Assembly: GCA_905221605.1 (NCBI GenBank)
Contig: CAJNDS010000473.1
Span: 1 to 64,000, forward strand
Reading direction: 5' to 3'
From: Symbiodinium natans
Taxonomy: Eukaryota; Sar; Dinophyceae; Suessiales; Symbiodiniaceae
Length of the DNA stretch: 64,000 bases
The translations under genes and the position numbers were made by a program. Positions 53,674 through 63,889 of this stretch are shown here, piece after piece (the first letter of the stretch is position 1; each line of letters opens with the position of its first letter). Below the pieces are notes generated by a model. The model was not told where the DNA came from and searched no databases. It saw nothing but the letters and a program-made list of their open reading frames with translations.

Positions 53674-56600
53674 GCAGCCGTTTTCTAGGGTCGTCGTGTG
53701 CTCTAGCCTTCTTGTTTCCGCTTTTGTCACTGTTCATGCACACAACAACAGCAGCACCAAAGCCAGTTTCGCCAACTCTTCCGTTTCACGCGAGAGACGG
53801 ACCGCAGCATTTCAGCACCAACATTTTGTGATTAGCGGTTTTACGGGAAAGCGAAATTCTATTTGTCATGCTCTCAATGGGAATTATGTTTGGTATTTCT
53901 CCTCAACTCCAAGATCGCATACATATCTGTGGAAGCAGTCTTTCCTTCTGCCCAATGGCATGAGGGTATTTAGGTACAGTTTTTACGACAAAAACTCCCT
54001 TTGGATGCATGTGCAAAGACGCGGTGTCTCCTTTGAGCTGGAGACTACCCGCAGTGAATCGCCAGTACTGTACGGGACGGTTATGAGAGCGGTGGCCTCC
54101 ACGGGAGGCGGGCCGGGAAGCCGCTGGCGTCTCTTCCAGTATTACGATTCACTCCACCAGGAGCGGCGTCCGCCGCAATCCACTTACGATATGGAACACT
54201 TACGTTATGACTTGGATGACAGTAATCGCCAACGCGGCTGCCAACACCGCGAAGCCCACCGGGGATGCTCCCGTGGAATTAGGAGTGAACAAGCACTAGA
54301 GAGACGATGGGATAAGTTTGTAAACAACAGACGACAAGGTAGGAGAGACTACAGAGAGTGGAAGAGAGAATGCAAGGATGCCACCCGGCGGGTACCCGGT
54401 GGACCACATCCTTTACCCCCGGCTTACCCACGACCGACTAACACAATCCGCCTTCAAAAGCAGCTGAAGCCATGTGAGTCTCGTTCTACTAGACATGCGC
54501 CACATCAGGTCAGAGATATTGCGTCGGGAGTGTCTTTTCCACTCCCAACAGGAACTTTTGTAAAATTGGCTACTTGGAATGTAGAGGGCCTTCGAGAGGT
54601 TTCCAAGTATGATCAGATCTTTCGGTTCGCTAAGCAACGAGGCATTGAGCTTGTTCTAGCGCAAGAAACCAAGGCAACTTCTTCACACACATTCGTTAAA
54701 AATGGATGGGAAATTCTACATTCAGGTCACCCACAATCAAAACACCATGGGGTAGGGTTCTTTGTCTCCCCTTCCCTGAGACCCCATGTTATGGATTTTA
54801 AACCCCACTCCCCTCGTATCTGTGAAATTACCGTCAATGTCTCCCCGAGAAAAATCACCGTCTTCAACATCTACGCTCCCAGCCAGGTTGAGGACGCCGA
54901 CGAGGATCGTCAACGCAAATCTTACTTCTGGACAGAACTTAACTCTATCCTAGTAGATCATCCCAATTTAGATTTTACTATCATTGCAGGCGATTGTAAT
55001 GCCCGCCTGGGCTCTGATTTAGATCCGGAGTCTGACTATATAGGCCCACATGTTGTAGGGGAACGACAATCCATCCAAGACGAAGATAGAGATAACGCTA
55101 TTTTTCTCTATGATACCCTACAGGCACACAACCTGACCCTTCCCCAGACCTTTAGCACCCTTCCTTTTGCAAAGCTGTGTACATATAAGGAACTCACCTG
55201 CGATGACCATCTCCTGCAAGGTACAGACGTCCGCAATTGGACGACCTTGGATTATGTAGCTGTCCCTATTGGATTGCGAAAAGCTGTCCGCTTTGAAGGT
55301 TCTATTTTCCAACAACTTATTAACTCTCGACATTTGCCAGTCACATTCTCCATCCAAACTCAGTTTGACCCAGTCGCAAAGCCTCCTTCTGTTCCAAAAA
55401 AGGATTACTCAAATTTAGAACACTTTTCGGCTGCAGTGGAATCTAAACTGTTGGATGAGACCTCCAATACAGTTATTCTTCCGCACAAAACAGAACAGCT
55501 TTACATCGCGTATACTGATGGCTCTTGTCCCAATAATAGAGTGGTGTCCGCTGACAATCCGGCGGGATGGGGCTTCGCTATAACATCAGCGGCTGGTACA
55601 ACATTACATCCTCCCCCTGATTCGACCTGGATTCTAGGATATGGACCTGTGAAAACTTCTCCTCTCTCGGCAGAGGGGCCATTACCTGGCTCAAATAATA
55701 CGGGAGAGCTTAAAGCCCTCATTGAGTTATTTGACTATCTTTTATATTACTCGCAGTTTGCAGCAGGCTCCTCGCTCACCATTTACACCGATTCTTCGTA
55801 CGCTAGGAATCTCATTTTGGGTAGCTCTCTTCCTGCCACTCACCCGCAACTAGTCTCCCTTGCCCAGCAGTATTATGCGGCTCTGCGCTGTATGTTTCAT
55901 GTACAATTGCTTAGTGTTCCTGCGCATGAAGGCATACCGGGAAACGAGATAGCCGATCGCCTTGCCAAGCAAGGGGTATACTCCCGTTGCTCCATAGGCA
56001 GATTCTCTTTCGTCCCAGCCGCCTCGCTTTCTCCACCGGAAGTAGGTTTCAATGTTGAAGAATGGACCTCCAAGACCATTGAAGAACAGGACTCTAAGCT
56101 CACCTCCATTTTGACTGACTCTCTCCCATTAATCCCAGAATTACCTCTCTCAGCTAAGAAACCGTGGATCTCTAGCTCGACACTATCTCTTATTGACAAG
56201 TTCCAGAAGACACGTTTTGACGATATCTCCTCCTTAAAAATCGCCCGTAAGCAGATTAAGAAAAGTGCCTGCAAGGACAAAAAGCAATTTGTCTCCTCCT
56301 GTTTGTACAATGATTTTCATGGCTCCTCCGTACACCAATGGACGCACGCCCGCACCATTCGCTCTCCTTTTCAACCTAGAGCGACAGGTCTCTTCAATCT
56401 TAAAAACAAGCTCGTTTCTAAAACACAGCGCCCCTCTACTTTTGCGGACTATCTAGCCAATAAGCTTTGGTTCTCAGAAGAGGACCCTCCAGTACCGGTG
56501 AGTGCCCCTCAACCCATCTGTAATGGCATTGAGGCCCCTTTCACCATGCAGAATCTCAATGCTGCCCTCCGAAAGTTAAAACGAGGCAAAGCCTCAGGCC

Positions 56601-58303
56601 CAAACGGTCTTGCCTGCGAGATATACAAGCATGCTCCCTATGTCCTTAAAAGCTTTATGTTAGAACATTATAATCAGTGCCTGGAACAGGCGGTTGTCCC
56701 TGACTCCTGGATGCTGTCAGAAGTAGTTATGATCATTAAGAATCATGCAAAAGATACGCGCTCCCTCTCCAATTACCGTCCTATCTCACTTACTAACATC
56801 TCTTACAAAATATTTGCCTCTATGCTACAGACCCGGCTGGAGTATTACTTGGATGACCGGATCAGGGACCGACAGTTCGGCTTTCGGAAACATCGCTCCA
56901 CCAGCCAGCCTATACATGTTCTGCGTCGTCTCATTGAAATATACGAACGACAAACCTCCTCCTTCCATGCACTTTTCCTGGATTGGTCTAAAGCCTTTGA
57001 CTCAGTCACTTTTACCTCTATTAGTTCAGCAATGGAGTTCATGGGTGTTCCTAACCATATGATTGCAGTCGTTATGGCTCTGTACAGGGCCCCTACCTTC
57101 GTTGTACGAGATTTTGGCCTCAAATCGGCACCTATGAAGCAAACTAAGGGATTGCGACAGGGCTGCCCCCTCTCCCCATACCTCTTTTCTTTTATATTAA
57201 CTCATCTGTTTCACACGGTAGAGGAACGATATGCCTCTCAGTATGGCGAAATCCCTGGTGTTTTTTATACACCCAAGCCGGTATGGGACTTGGAGTACGC
57301 GGACGACACAGTCCTACTCTCTAATTCTGCTGATCAGCTAACTAGGCTCCTTCATTTAGTTCAAGAAGAAGGTAGGATTAGAGGCCTGGCTCTTAATGAA
57401 GAAAAGTGTGAACATATGTCTCTGAACACTAATCGTCGTATCTACTACCAACCATCCACTAGCACGCCATGCCCTTGCCAGTTTTGTACAGGTGACCAGC
57501 CGGTACTCGAACCAGTGCCCTTGGCCCAGGAAGTGAAGTACCTGGGCGCCTACGTGGATGATACTTCAGCTAACAACAAACACTTACGATATAGGATTTC
57601 ACAGGCAATCGCTGCCTCAAAGTCGCTCCGTCCTTTGACGGGCCATAACGCGCTCCCTCCTTCCTGGAAACTGCGTGTTTATCGGGCAGTCATTCAATCC
57701 ATTCTCCTTTATGCGATGGAAAGCGCTACCTTAACGCAGTCCCAGCTTGTCCACTTAGATTCAATACACTATAAAAATTTGCGTCGTATCTTTAAGATCA
57801 AGTCCTCCTATTACCATAAAGTTATTGATCCCTCCAATGCACCGTGCTCTAACGAGTACTTACATCAGTTAGCTTATAAATCAGGCCGTGCCTTACCTCC
57901 CTCCAGACTATATTCCCAAAATCGTTTAAAGCTCATGGGACACCTGCTACGGCATTCTGACACCTTGGAAAGTCAGGTGGTTTTCACAAGTACGCACGCC
58001 TACCGCAGAGGGTATGGCCGTAATAGAACAGGGCGGCCCAGAGTGCATTGGGCAGCCTCATGCCTCACAGAGGCATCACAAAGACTGCAGCATATGCAGT
58101 CGGATCTCCCTCCCTCTAACATCGATTTGCACAATGCCTACTTTCGTATCCCCAATACACAAGAAGTCCTCTCAGCACATGGCAGCACCTCCATGGTGCA
58201 TCTTGATACGACCCGCTTGTACAGGACAGTGGCTCCGGCCGCCACTGATAGACAGCAGTGGCAGCTCCTACTAAACAAACCAGCCAAGATTAATTCCCAT
58301 TGA
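53657..58303 (+). CDS. LINE ORF2, unit 3: EN-RNase H-RT with a hybrid start from the inserted element
   Basis: 1548 aa. The first five residues (MNAQI) come from the end of repeat B2; from RQPFSR onwards it is the LINE ORF2, missing only its first seven native residues. All endonuclease, RNase H and RT motifs seen in the other units are present. The insertion thus separates ORF2 from ORF1 by 5 kb while leaving an almost complete ORF2 with a new start. Differences from unit 2 are few (for example Lys for Gln in the SFYDQNS segment). Whether it is expressed from the inserted repeat cannot be told. Confidence 0.85.
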   Translation: MNAQIRQPFSRVVVCSSLLVSAFVTVHAHNNSSTKASFANSSVSRERRTAAFQHQHFVISGFTGKRNSICHALNGNYVWYFSSTPRSHTYLWKQSFLLPNGMRVFRYSFYDKNSLWMHVQRRGVSFELETTRSESPVLYGTVMRAVASTGGGPGSRWRLFQYYDSLHQERRPPQSTYDMEHLRYDLDDSNRQRGCQHREAHRGCSRGIRSEQALERRWDKFVNNRRQGRRDYREWKRECKDATRRVPGGPHPLPPAYPRPTNTIRLQKQLKPCESRSTRHAPHQVRDIASGVSFPLPTGTFVKLATWNVEGLREVSKYDQIFRFAKQRGIELVLAQETKATSSHTFVKNGWEILHSGHPQSKHHGVGFFVSPSLRPHVMDFKPHSPRICEITVNVSPRKITVFNIYAPSQVEDADEDRQRKSYFWTELNSILVDHPNLDFTIIAGDCNARLGSDLDPESDYIGPHVVGERQSIQDEDRDNAIFLYDTLQAHNLTLPQTFSTLPFAKLCTYKELTCDDHLLQGTDVRNWTTLDYVAVPIGLRKAVRFEGSIFQQLINSRHLPVTFSIQTQFDPVAKPPSVPKKDYSNLEHFSAAVESKLLDETSNTVILPHKTEQLYIAYTDGSCPNNRVVSADNPAGWGFAITSAAGTTLHPPPDSTWILGYGPVKTSPLSAEGPLPGSNNTGELKALIELFDYLLYYSQFAAGSSLTIYTDSSYARNLILGSSLPATHPQLVSLAQQYYAALRCMFHVQLLSVPAHEGIPGNEIADRLAKQGVYSRCSIGRFSFVPAASLSPPEVGFNVEEWTSKTIEEQDSKLTSILTDSLPLIPELPLSAKKPWISSSTLSLIDKFQKTRFDDISSLKIARKQIKKSACKDKKQFVSSCLYNDFHGSSVHQWTHARTIRSPFQPRATGLFNLKNKLVSKTQRPSTFADYLANKLWFSEEDPPVPVSAPQPICNGIEAPFTMQNLNAALRKLKRGKASGPNGLACEIYKHAPYVLKSFMLEHYNQCLEQAVVPDSWMLSEVVMIIKNHAKDTRSLSNYRPISLTNISYKIFASMLQTRLEYYLDDRIRDRQFGFRKHRSTSQPIHVLRRLIEIYERQTSSFHALFLDWSKAFDSVTFTSISSAMEFMGVPNHMIAVVMALYRAPTFVVRDFGLKSAPMKQTKGLRQGCPLSPYLFSFILTHLFHTVEERYASQYGEIPGVFYTPKPVWDLEYADDTVLLSNSADQLTRLLHLVQEEGRIRGLALNEEKCEHMSLNTNRRIYYQPSTSTPCPCQFCTGDQPVLEPVPLAQEVKYLGAYVDDTSANNKHLRYRISQAIAASKSLRPLTGHNALPPSWKLRVYRAVIQSILLYAMESATLTQSQLVHLDSIHYKNLRRIFKIKSSYYHKVIDPSNAPCSNEYLHQLAYKSGRALPPSRLYSQNRLKLMGHLLRHSDTLESQVVFTSTHAYRRGYGRNRTGRPRVHWAASCLTEASQRLQHMQSDLPPSNIDLHNAYFRIPNTQEVLSAHGSTSMVHLDTTRLYRTVAPAATDRQQWQLLLNKPAKINSH

Positions 58304-58407
58304 GAGCTAACTTGTTTTAGCTGCTTTTCTTTTCGCTTTCCCATACGGCTTTGAGACATGTCGGTGCTGACGGCTGCTAACCAGCAGCTTTCGCGTTGAA
58401 AAAATAC

Positions 58408-60190
58408 AGACCTTACAAGACCCAAAGGTTTATGCCTTGGGCTCCCTTTGGTTTTTGGTCCTGCGCCGTCTCTACGATTGGGGAGGGCTTGGGCCCAAAA
58501 CAGCCCAAAAATGGCTTAATGATCCGGAGAAGCCCAAAAAGGCTCAAACAGTCCGGGAGGAGCCCAAAAAGGCTCAGAAATGGTCCGGCAGAAGCCCAAA
58601 AAGCTCAGAAATGGTCCATAAAATGGTGGGGTAAACCCAAAAAAGCGCAGAAATGGCTCAGAAATGGTCCGGGAAAAGCTCAAAAAGGCTCGGGCCGTGG
58701 CCCCCTGGAATCTCGGCCCCTGGGACCTCTTGGGACCTTGCTTACAAGATTTTGGCGGGTTTAGGGCTTTTTTGCCCGGTGTTTCCCAAATTATGATGCT
58801 TATGCAGACAGTTACAAGACCCAAAGGTTTATGCCTTGGGCTGCCTTTGGTTTTTGGTCCTGCGCCGTCTCTACGATTGGGGAGGGCTTGGGCCCAAAAC
58901 AGCCCAAAAATGGCTTAATGATCCGGAGAAGCCCAAAAAGGCTCAAACAGTCCGGGAGGAGCCCAAAAAGGCTCAGAAATGGTCCGGCAGAAGCCCAAAA
59001 AGCTCAGAAATGGTCCATAAAATGGTGGGGTAAACCCAAAAAAGCGCAGAAATGGCTCTCGGCCCCTGGGACCTCTTGGGACCTTGCTTACAAGATTTTG
59101 GCGGGTTTAGGGCTTTTTTGCCCGGTGTTTCCCAAATTATGATGCTTATGCAGACAGTTACAAGACCCAAAGGTTTATGCCTTGGGCTGCCTTTGGTTTT
59201 TGGTCCTGCGCCGTCTCTACGATTGGGGAGGGCTTGGGCCCAAAACAGCCCAAAAATGGCTTAATGATCCGGAGAAGCCCAAAAAGGCTCAAACAGTCCG
59301 GGAGGAGCCCAAAAAGGCTCAGAAATGGTCCGGGGTAAACCCAAAAAAACACAGAAATGGCTCAGAAATGGTCCGGGAAGAGCTCAAAAAGGCTCAGACA
59401 TGGTCCGGGAAGAGCTCAAAAAAGCTCAGAAATGGTCCGGGCGGAGGTCAAAAAATGCTCAGAAATGGTCCGGGAGAAGCCCCCGAAAAGGCTCAGAAAT
59501 GGTCCGGGAAGAGCTCAAAAAGGCGCAGAAATGGTCCGGGCCGTGGCCCCCTGGAACCTCGGCCCCTGGGACCTCTTGGGACCTTGCTTACAAGATTTTG
59601 GCGGGTTTAGGGCTTTTTTGCCCGGTGTTTCCCAAATTATGATGCTTATACAAACCTTACAAGACCCAGAGGTTTATGCCTTGGGCTCGCTTTGGTTTTT
59701 GGTCCTGCGCCGTCTCTACGATACGATTGGGGAGGGCTTGGGCCCAAAACAGCCCAAAAATGGCTTAATGATCCGGAAGCCCAAAAAGGCTCAAACAGTC
59801 CGGGAGGAGCCCAAAAAGGCTCAAAACTGGTCCGGCAGAAGCCCAAAAAGCTCAGAAATTGTCCATAAGATGGTGGGGTAAACCCAAAAAAGCTCAGAAA
59901 TGGCTCAGAAATAGCTGAGACATGGTCCGGGAAGAGCTCAAAAAGGCCTAGAAACGGTCCGGGAGGAGCTCAAAAAGGCTCAGAAACGGTCCGAAAAAAC
60001 AAAAAGGCTCAGGGCTCAGAAATGGTCCGGGCGGAGCCCAAAAAAGGCTCAGAAATGGTCCGGGAGGAGCCCAAAAAAGGCTCTGAAATGGTCCGGCCCT
60101 CAGAAATGGTGGGCAAAGCCCCAAAAATGGTCCGGGAGGAGCCCAAAAAGGCTCAGAAATGGTCCGGGAGGAGCCCAGAAAGGCTCAGAG
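58408..60190 (+). repeat. LINE 3' module block, unit 3 (399+346+499 bp plus a degenerate module)
   Basis: Modules begin at 58419, 58818, 59164 and 59663. The second lacks 53 bp (minisatellite and part of the following GC-rich segment), near 59056. After 59663 a fourth, strongly degenerate module with many ~30-bp GGTCCGGGAGGAGCCCAAAA units runs to about 60190; units 1 and 2 have left the module sequence here. Confidence 0.85.
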
Positions 60191-60399
60191 CTGGACCTCG
60201 CCTGGACCCTTAGGGGAGGCGGGGCACTAAAAACCTAAAGTTTATTTTTGGAGCCAGACTGACGCTGGCACGCGGGTTAAACCCTTCTAGGCGTGGGCTG
60301 CGCTCACTGCGCGCAACGGCCCCTCGGGCTCGTCCGCTGGCCTGTCGCCACGCGGTATCGCTCGCCGCTGCTTATCGCAGCGCCCGCGGCTCACTCCAG
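60191..60399. other. GC-rich stretch before the telomeric array
   Basis: About 200 bp of unique, GC-rich DNA (GCGCAACGGCCCCTCGGGC and similar). No gene, repeat or RNA recognised. Confidence 0.5.
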
Positions 60400-60655
60400 T
60401 TTAGGGTTTAGGGTTTAGGGTTAGGGTTTAGGGTTTAGGGTTTAGGGTTTAGGGTTTAGGGTTTAGGGTTTAAGGGTTAAGGGTTTAGGGTTTAGGGTTT
60501 AGGGTTTAGGGTTTAGGGTTTAGGGTTTAGGGTTTGGGGTTTGGGGTTTAGGGTTTAGGGTTTAGGGTTTAGGGTATTTAGGCTTTGGGGTTTAGGGCTT
60601 AGGGCTTAGGGTTTAGGGTTTAGGTTTTAGGGTTTAGGGCTTAGGATTTAGGGTA
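60400..60655 (+). repeat. TTTAGGG telomeric array (left arm of head-to-head pair)
   Basis: TTTAGGG units with degenerate ones towards the right (TTTGGGG, CTTAGGG). The G-rich strand points right, as at a chromosome's right-hand end. Confidence 0.95.
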
Positions 60656-60722
60656 GCCCTGGACCGCCATCTGGATCCTGCCACCCTCAACCTTCTAGAG
60701 CCCTAAAGCCTTAAAGGAGCCT

Positions 60723-60871
60723 CCTAAACCCTAAGCCCTAAGCCCTAAGCCCTAAGCCCTAAGCCCTAAGCCCTAAGCCCTAAGCCCTAAGCCCTAAGCC
60801 CTAAGCCCTAAGCCCTAAACCCTAAACCCTAAACCCTAAACCCTAACCCTAGACCCTAAATCCTAAACCCT
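60723..60871 (-). repeat. CCCTAAG/CCCTAAA telomeric array (right arm of head-to-head pair)
   Basis: About 12 CCCTAAG variant units followed by CCCTAAA and degenerate units, in the opposite orientation to the array 67 bp to the left. The homogenised CCCTAAG variant mirrors the CTTAGGG units at the right edge of the left arm. Confidence 0.95.
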
Positions 60872-61780
60872 CTCTTACTAGGATATTAAAACCCTAATGG
60901 GATTCGTCGGCATCTTGTTTTTTCTGGGTCCTAAGCCCTGACACGCTTCGTCGGCATTTTTTTCCTGGGCCCTGAGCCAGAATCTGAAAAATGAAGGGGT
61001 CATTTCTGCCATATAAATTCCATTTGAAACTCATCTGGAATCGGTCATTTTTGGCCGAATGCTGGGGTCCCTTGTTTTTCTCCCCTGGTGGGCCCTAAAC
61101 CCTGACGCCCTTCGTCGGCATATTGTTTTTTTTTCTTCCCCCGGTGGGCCCTAAACCCTGACGCCCTTCGTCGGCATGTTGCTTTTGTCGTTTGGTGGGT
61201 TTAAACCCTGACGCCCTTCGTCGGCATATTGTTTGTTTTCTCCCTGGTGGGCCCTAAGCCCTGACCCCCTTCGGCGGCATGTTGCTTTTCAGGGTTCTGA
61301 GCCAGAATTTGAAAAAGGACGGGGTCATTCTGCCATATAAAGTCTATTCAAAACTCAGCTGGAATCGGCCTTTTTTTGCCGGATCCTGCGGTCCCCCCCA
61401 CAGGGGCCTAGGAGCATGGGGTTTAGCTAGGGTTTGGGGCCTATATAGGGTTTAGGACCCAGCCCTGGGGCATAGGGTTTAGGGCCCCTAGGGTTTGGGG
61501 CAGCGGGTTGAAGGCCCTTACCGTTTGGAGCATAAGGTTCAGGGCTCTTAGGGTTTGGGGGATAGGGTCTAGGACCCAGCCAAGGGGCCTGGGTTTAGAG
61601 CCCTAGGGTTTGTTTACGTATTGGGTTTGGGGCAAGGGTTTAGAGCTTTAGAGTTTGGGCCCTGGGAATGTGTTGAGTGAACCGTGTATTTTCTCAATGT
61701 TATGGGCTTTTTGGGTGGGTGTTTTTTCCAACGCTTGACAAGCCGCTTGACTAGTGAATGCTTGGACTTGAGATGCTGAA
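60872..61780. repeat. Subtelomeric repeat cluster
   Basis: The phrase CCCTGACGCCCTTCGTCGGC, each time followed by CAT and T-rich sequence, recurs at about 61100, 61159 and 61208, with variants at 60937 and 61259. A ~90-bp segment (ATTCTGCCATATAAA...CTGGAATCGG) occurs near 60988-61070 and again near 61310-61395. The rest is degenerate GGGTTTAGGG/GGGTTTGGGG wording. No gene seen. Confidence 0.8.
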
Positions 61781-62119
61781 CCCTAAACCCTAAACCCTAA
61801 ACCCTAAACCCTAAACCCTAAACCCTAAACCCTAAACCCTAAACCCTAAACCCTAAACCCTAAACCCTAAACCCTAAACCCTAAACCCTAAACCTAAATA
61901 AACCCTAAACCCTAAACCCTAAACCCTAAACCCTAAACCCTAAACCCTAAAAACCCTAAACCCGAAACCCAAACCCTAAACCCTAAACCCTAAACCCTAA
62001 ACCCTAAACCCTAAACCCTAAACCCTAAACCCTAAACCCTAAACCCTAAACCCTAAACCCTAAACCCTAAACCCTAAACCCTAAAACCTAAACCAAAAAC
62101 CCTAAAACCTAACCTGAAC
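61781..62119 (-). repeat. CCCTAAA telomeric array
   Basis: Over 40 CCCTAAA units with a few breaks (near 61893, 61950-61968 and 62085-62110). The C-rich strand reads rightwards, so the telomere side is to the left. Confidence 0.95.
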
Positions 62120-62656
62120 CCCCAAGGAAAGTACTAAACCAGCAGTCCGACGCCCGAAACTCGGCCCTTGTAGGCAATTGCAACTTGCATTCCTGGGGCG
62201 TGGACACGCAAGTTCCCCCTCGTTGGGATTCGTGCTGCTTCTGGGCTACTGCACTGGCATGAAATCTAGAGACCCCTTACTCCCCAATTAGGGGATCTGA
62301 TTCGTTTTGATTCGAGAAGGAAGCCCTGCAATTAGGGTTCAGGATTTAGGGTCTAGGCTTTAGGGTTATGGGGTGGGACAGTGTGGAGCTCCACTTCGCC
62401 CAGGGAACCCACACCCTACTTTTTGGGGCTTGATGTGGGGCATCATCTTATGGAATTTGGATTTGGGGAGATCGAAACTTCGCAGATCCAATCGAGGGTC
62501 CGGGGGGCTATAGACACAGGGCTGAGGGTTTAGCTTCTCTGTTTTCTCGGCTCTTGGGCCTGAAAAATGCCATTCAAGGTTTGCTTACCCATTCGAGGCT
62601 GAGGGCTCTGATGTAAAAGTCTATACCCTTTTTTCGTGGCGGTTTGCTCGAGCCAG
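62120..62656. other. Region upstream of the CAP-like gene
   Basis: Unique sequence with occasional telomere-like words (GGGTTTAGCTTC, GATTTAGGGTCTAGG). It could hold upstream exons or a promoter of the following gene; no coding exon could be supported. Confidence 0.4.
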
Positions 62657-63668
62657 TGAGGCTATGATGGCAGCGATGCCAACTGCATGTGGAACAAGCT
62701 TCGCACACTGACATCCATCGACAAGACAGGCTTCGAGATTTCAGCCAAAAACTATGGTAGCAATTCGGCGGCCATCGATGGTTGGCACGGAAGTTCGGGG
62801 CACAAGGCAGTCATGAGAACGACTGGATCCTGGACTGGACTGAAAGCGGTCGGTTGTGGGAGGGTGGATCGGATCTACAATTGCTGGTTCATGGAGTCGC
62901 GCGCAGACCCTTTGGGTGAGTGCAATGGTACCTTTGTTCCAACACGACAACCACTACCTCGCCGGGACCTGATTATCCATGGGTCGCAGGCATGCATAAG
63001 GAGAACTGTGACGATGCCTGTAGTCGTAGGGGCAAGATCTGCACGGAGCACAACTTCGCGGATCTGAACGGGCATACCGACAGCAACGCCGAGATAAGGC
63101 AGGTGTTCAGCAGCTTGGGGATCACATGCCAAAAATATTCCGGTGCTGCCCTAGAAGACCCTGTATCGCCAGCACAAGTGGACTCTGCATCCGAACTGGT
63201 ACCTCCAGGCCCGAATCCACATTCCGTTGCCACGCTACACCGGGCAGTTGGTACCGACTTTGCGCATGCATCGACAATGTCACCAGCATTGACGCCATCA
63301 ACGACCCTGGCAATCACACTAGCAACTACACCGGCAGTAACTACACCGGCAATGACAGCAACGACACAAGCAATGACACCAACAACGACTCCAACAATGA
63401 GACCGGCAACCACACAAGCAATGACACTAAGATCGACTCCGGCAAGAACGACAGCATTGACACCAATGGCGACTCCGACAATGACATTAGCAACAGCAAT
63501 GATAGCGGCAGCGCCAATAATGGTGGCAACGACACCATCGAGCACATCAGCAATGATACCCACAATGATACTGGGATTTGTTGCAGTGATCGATTTCATC
63601 TGTATGGATTCTTTAGAGGTGTATGGTTTGCTATTTTGCTGAGGCCGTCTAAGCAATCCCAAGGATAG
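62657..63668 (+). CDS. CAP/SCP-like and Cys-rich secreted or surface protein, partial, over three frames
   Basis: Not one ORF but three adjoining frames that read as one protein. Segment one (62657 to ~62930) has GSSGHKAVM, TGLKAVGCGRV and YNCWF, resembling the end of a CAP/SCP (PR-1) domain. Segment two (~62930-63160) is a Thr/Pro linker, then CDDACSRRGKIC and LGITCQKY. Segment three (~63160-63668) continues with PCIASTSGLC, RCHATPGSWYRLCAC, then a long Asn/Asp/Thr/Ser-rich tail with about 15 N-x-S/T sequons (63304-63575) and a hydrophobic end. Each frame change is a single-base shift, at ~62930-62950 and ~63160, so small indels, sequence errors or short introns are possible (a GGTGAGT donor-like word lies at 62913). 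No upstream ATG or signal peptide was found, so the 5' end is probably in earlier exons. The CAP call is by eye. Confidence 0.45.
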
Positions 63669-63889
63669 CAAATCGCCAGACGATTCCAACATGGCCAGCT
63701 CGGCAAGCAATGCAGTTGGCTTGGCAGGTGCGCTGGCTCTGATGATACTGCGACAGAGACGCCTCTAGTCGTCGACTGTCGCTTCGAATGCCCTTGAACG
63801 AAGCCGACCACCTGGTCGGCTGATCAGTCTCACTCAAATGGCTGATCAGTCTCACTCAAATCATAGTTGTGTGGCAAGGACACACACAT
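63669..63889. other. Downstream unique region with a 22-bp tandem duplication
   Basis: Contains GGCTGATCAGTCTCACTCAA plus AT repeated at 63818-63839 and 63840-63861. No gene recognised. Confidence 0.6.

Larger units (their letters stand above)
44915..60190 (+). repeat. Macro-repeat unit 3 (partial; LINE with inserted DIRS-like element)
   Basis: Third copy of the LINE part of the macro-repeat. It is colinear with units 1 and 2 from 44915 to 48512, is interrupted by a 5161-bp insertion, then resumes from 53671 to about 59678 in the 3' module block. From there it runs into a further degenerate module, where units 1 and 2 instead enter the spacer and organellar cassette. It therefore lacks the organellar DNA. 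It is the only unit with an uninterrupted ORF1. Confidence 0.9.

Noticed and set aside
62920..63642. A 240-codon plus-strand Thr/Ala/Met-rich ORF taken as the gene product
   Set aside because: Its first part (Cys-rich) fits the gene, but the Thr/Ala/Met repeat after ~63160 is the wrong frame: the adjacent frame continues the Cys pattern and has dense N-glycosylation sequons.
62973..63710. 245-codon minus-strand Val/Ile-rich ORF
   Set aside because: It is the mirror of the low-complexity repeat on the plus strand and has no membrane-protein-like pattern beyond the repeat.
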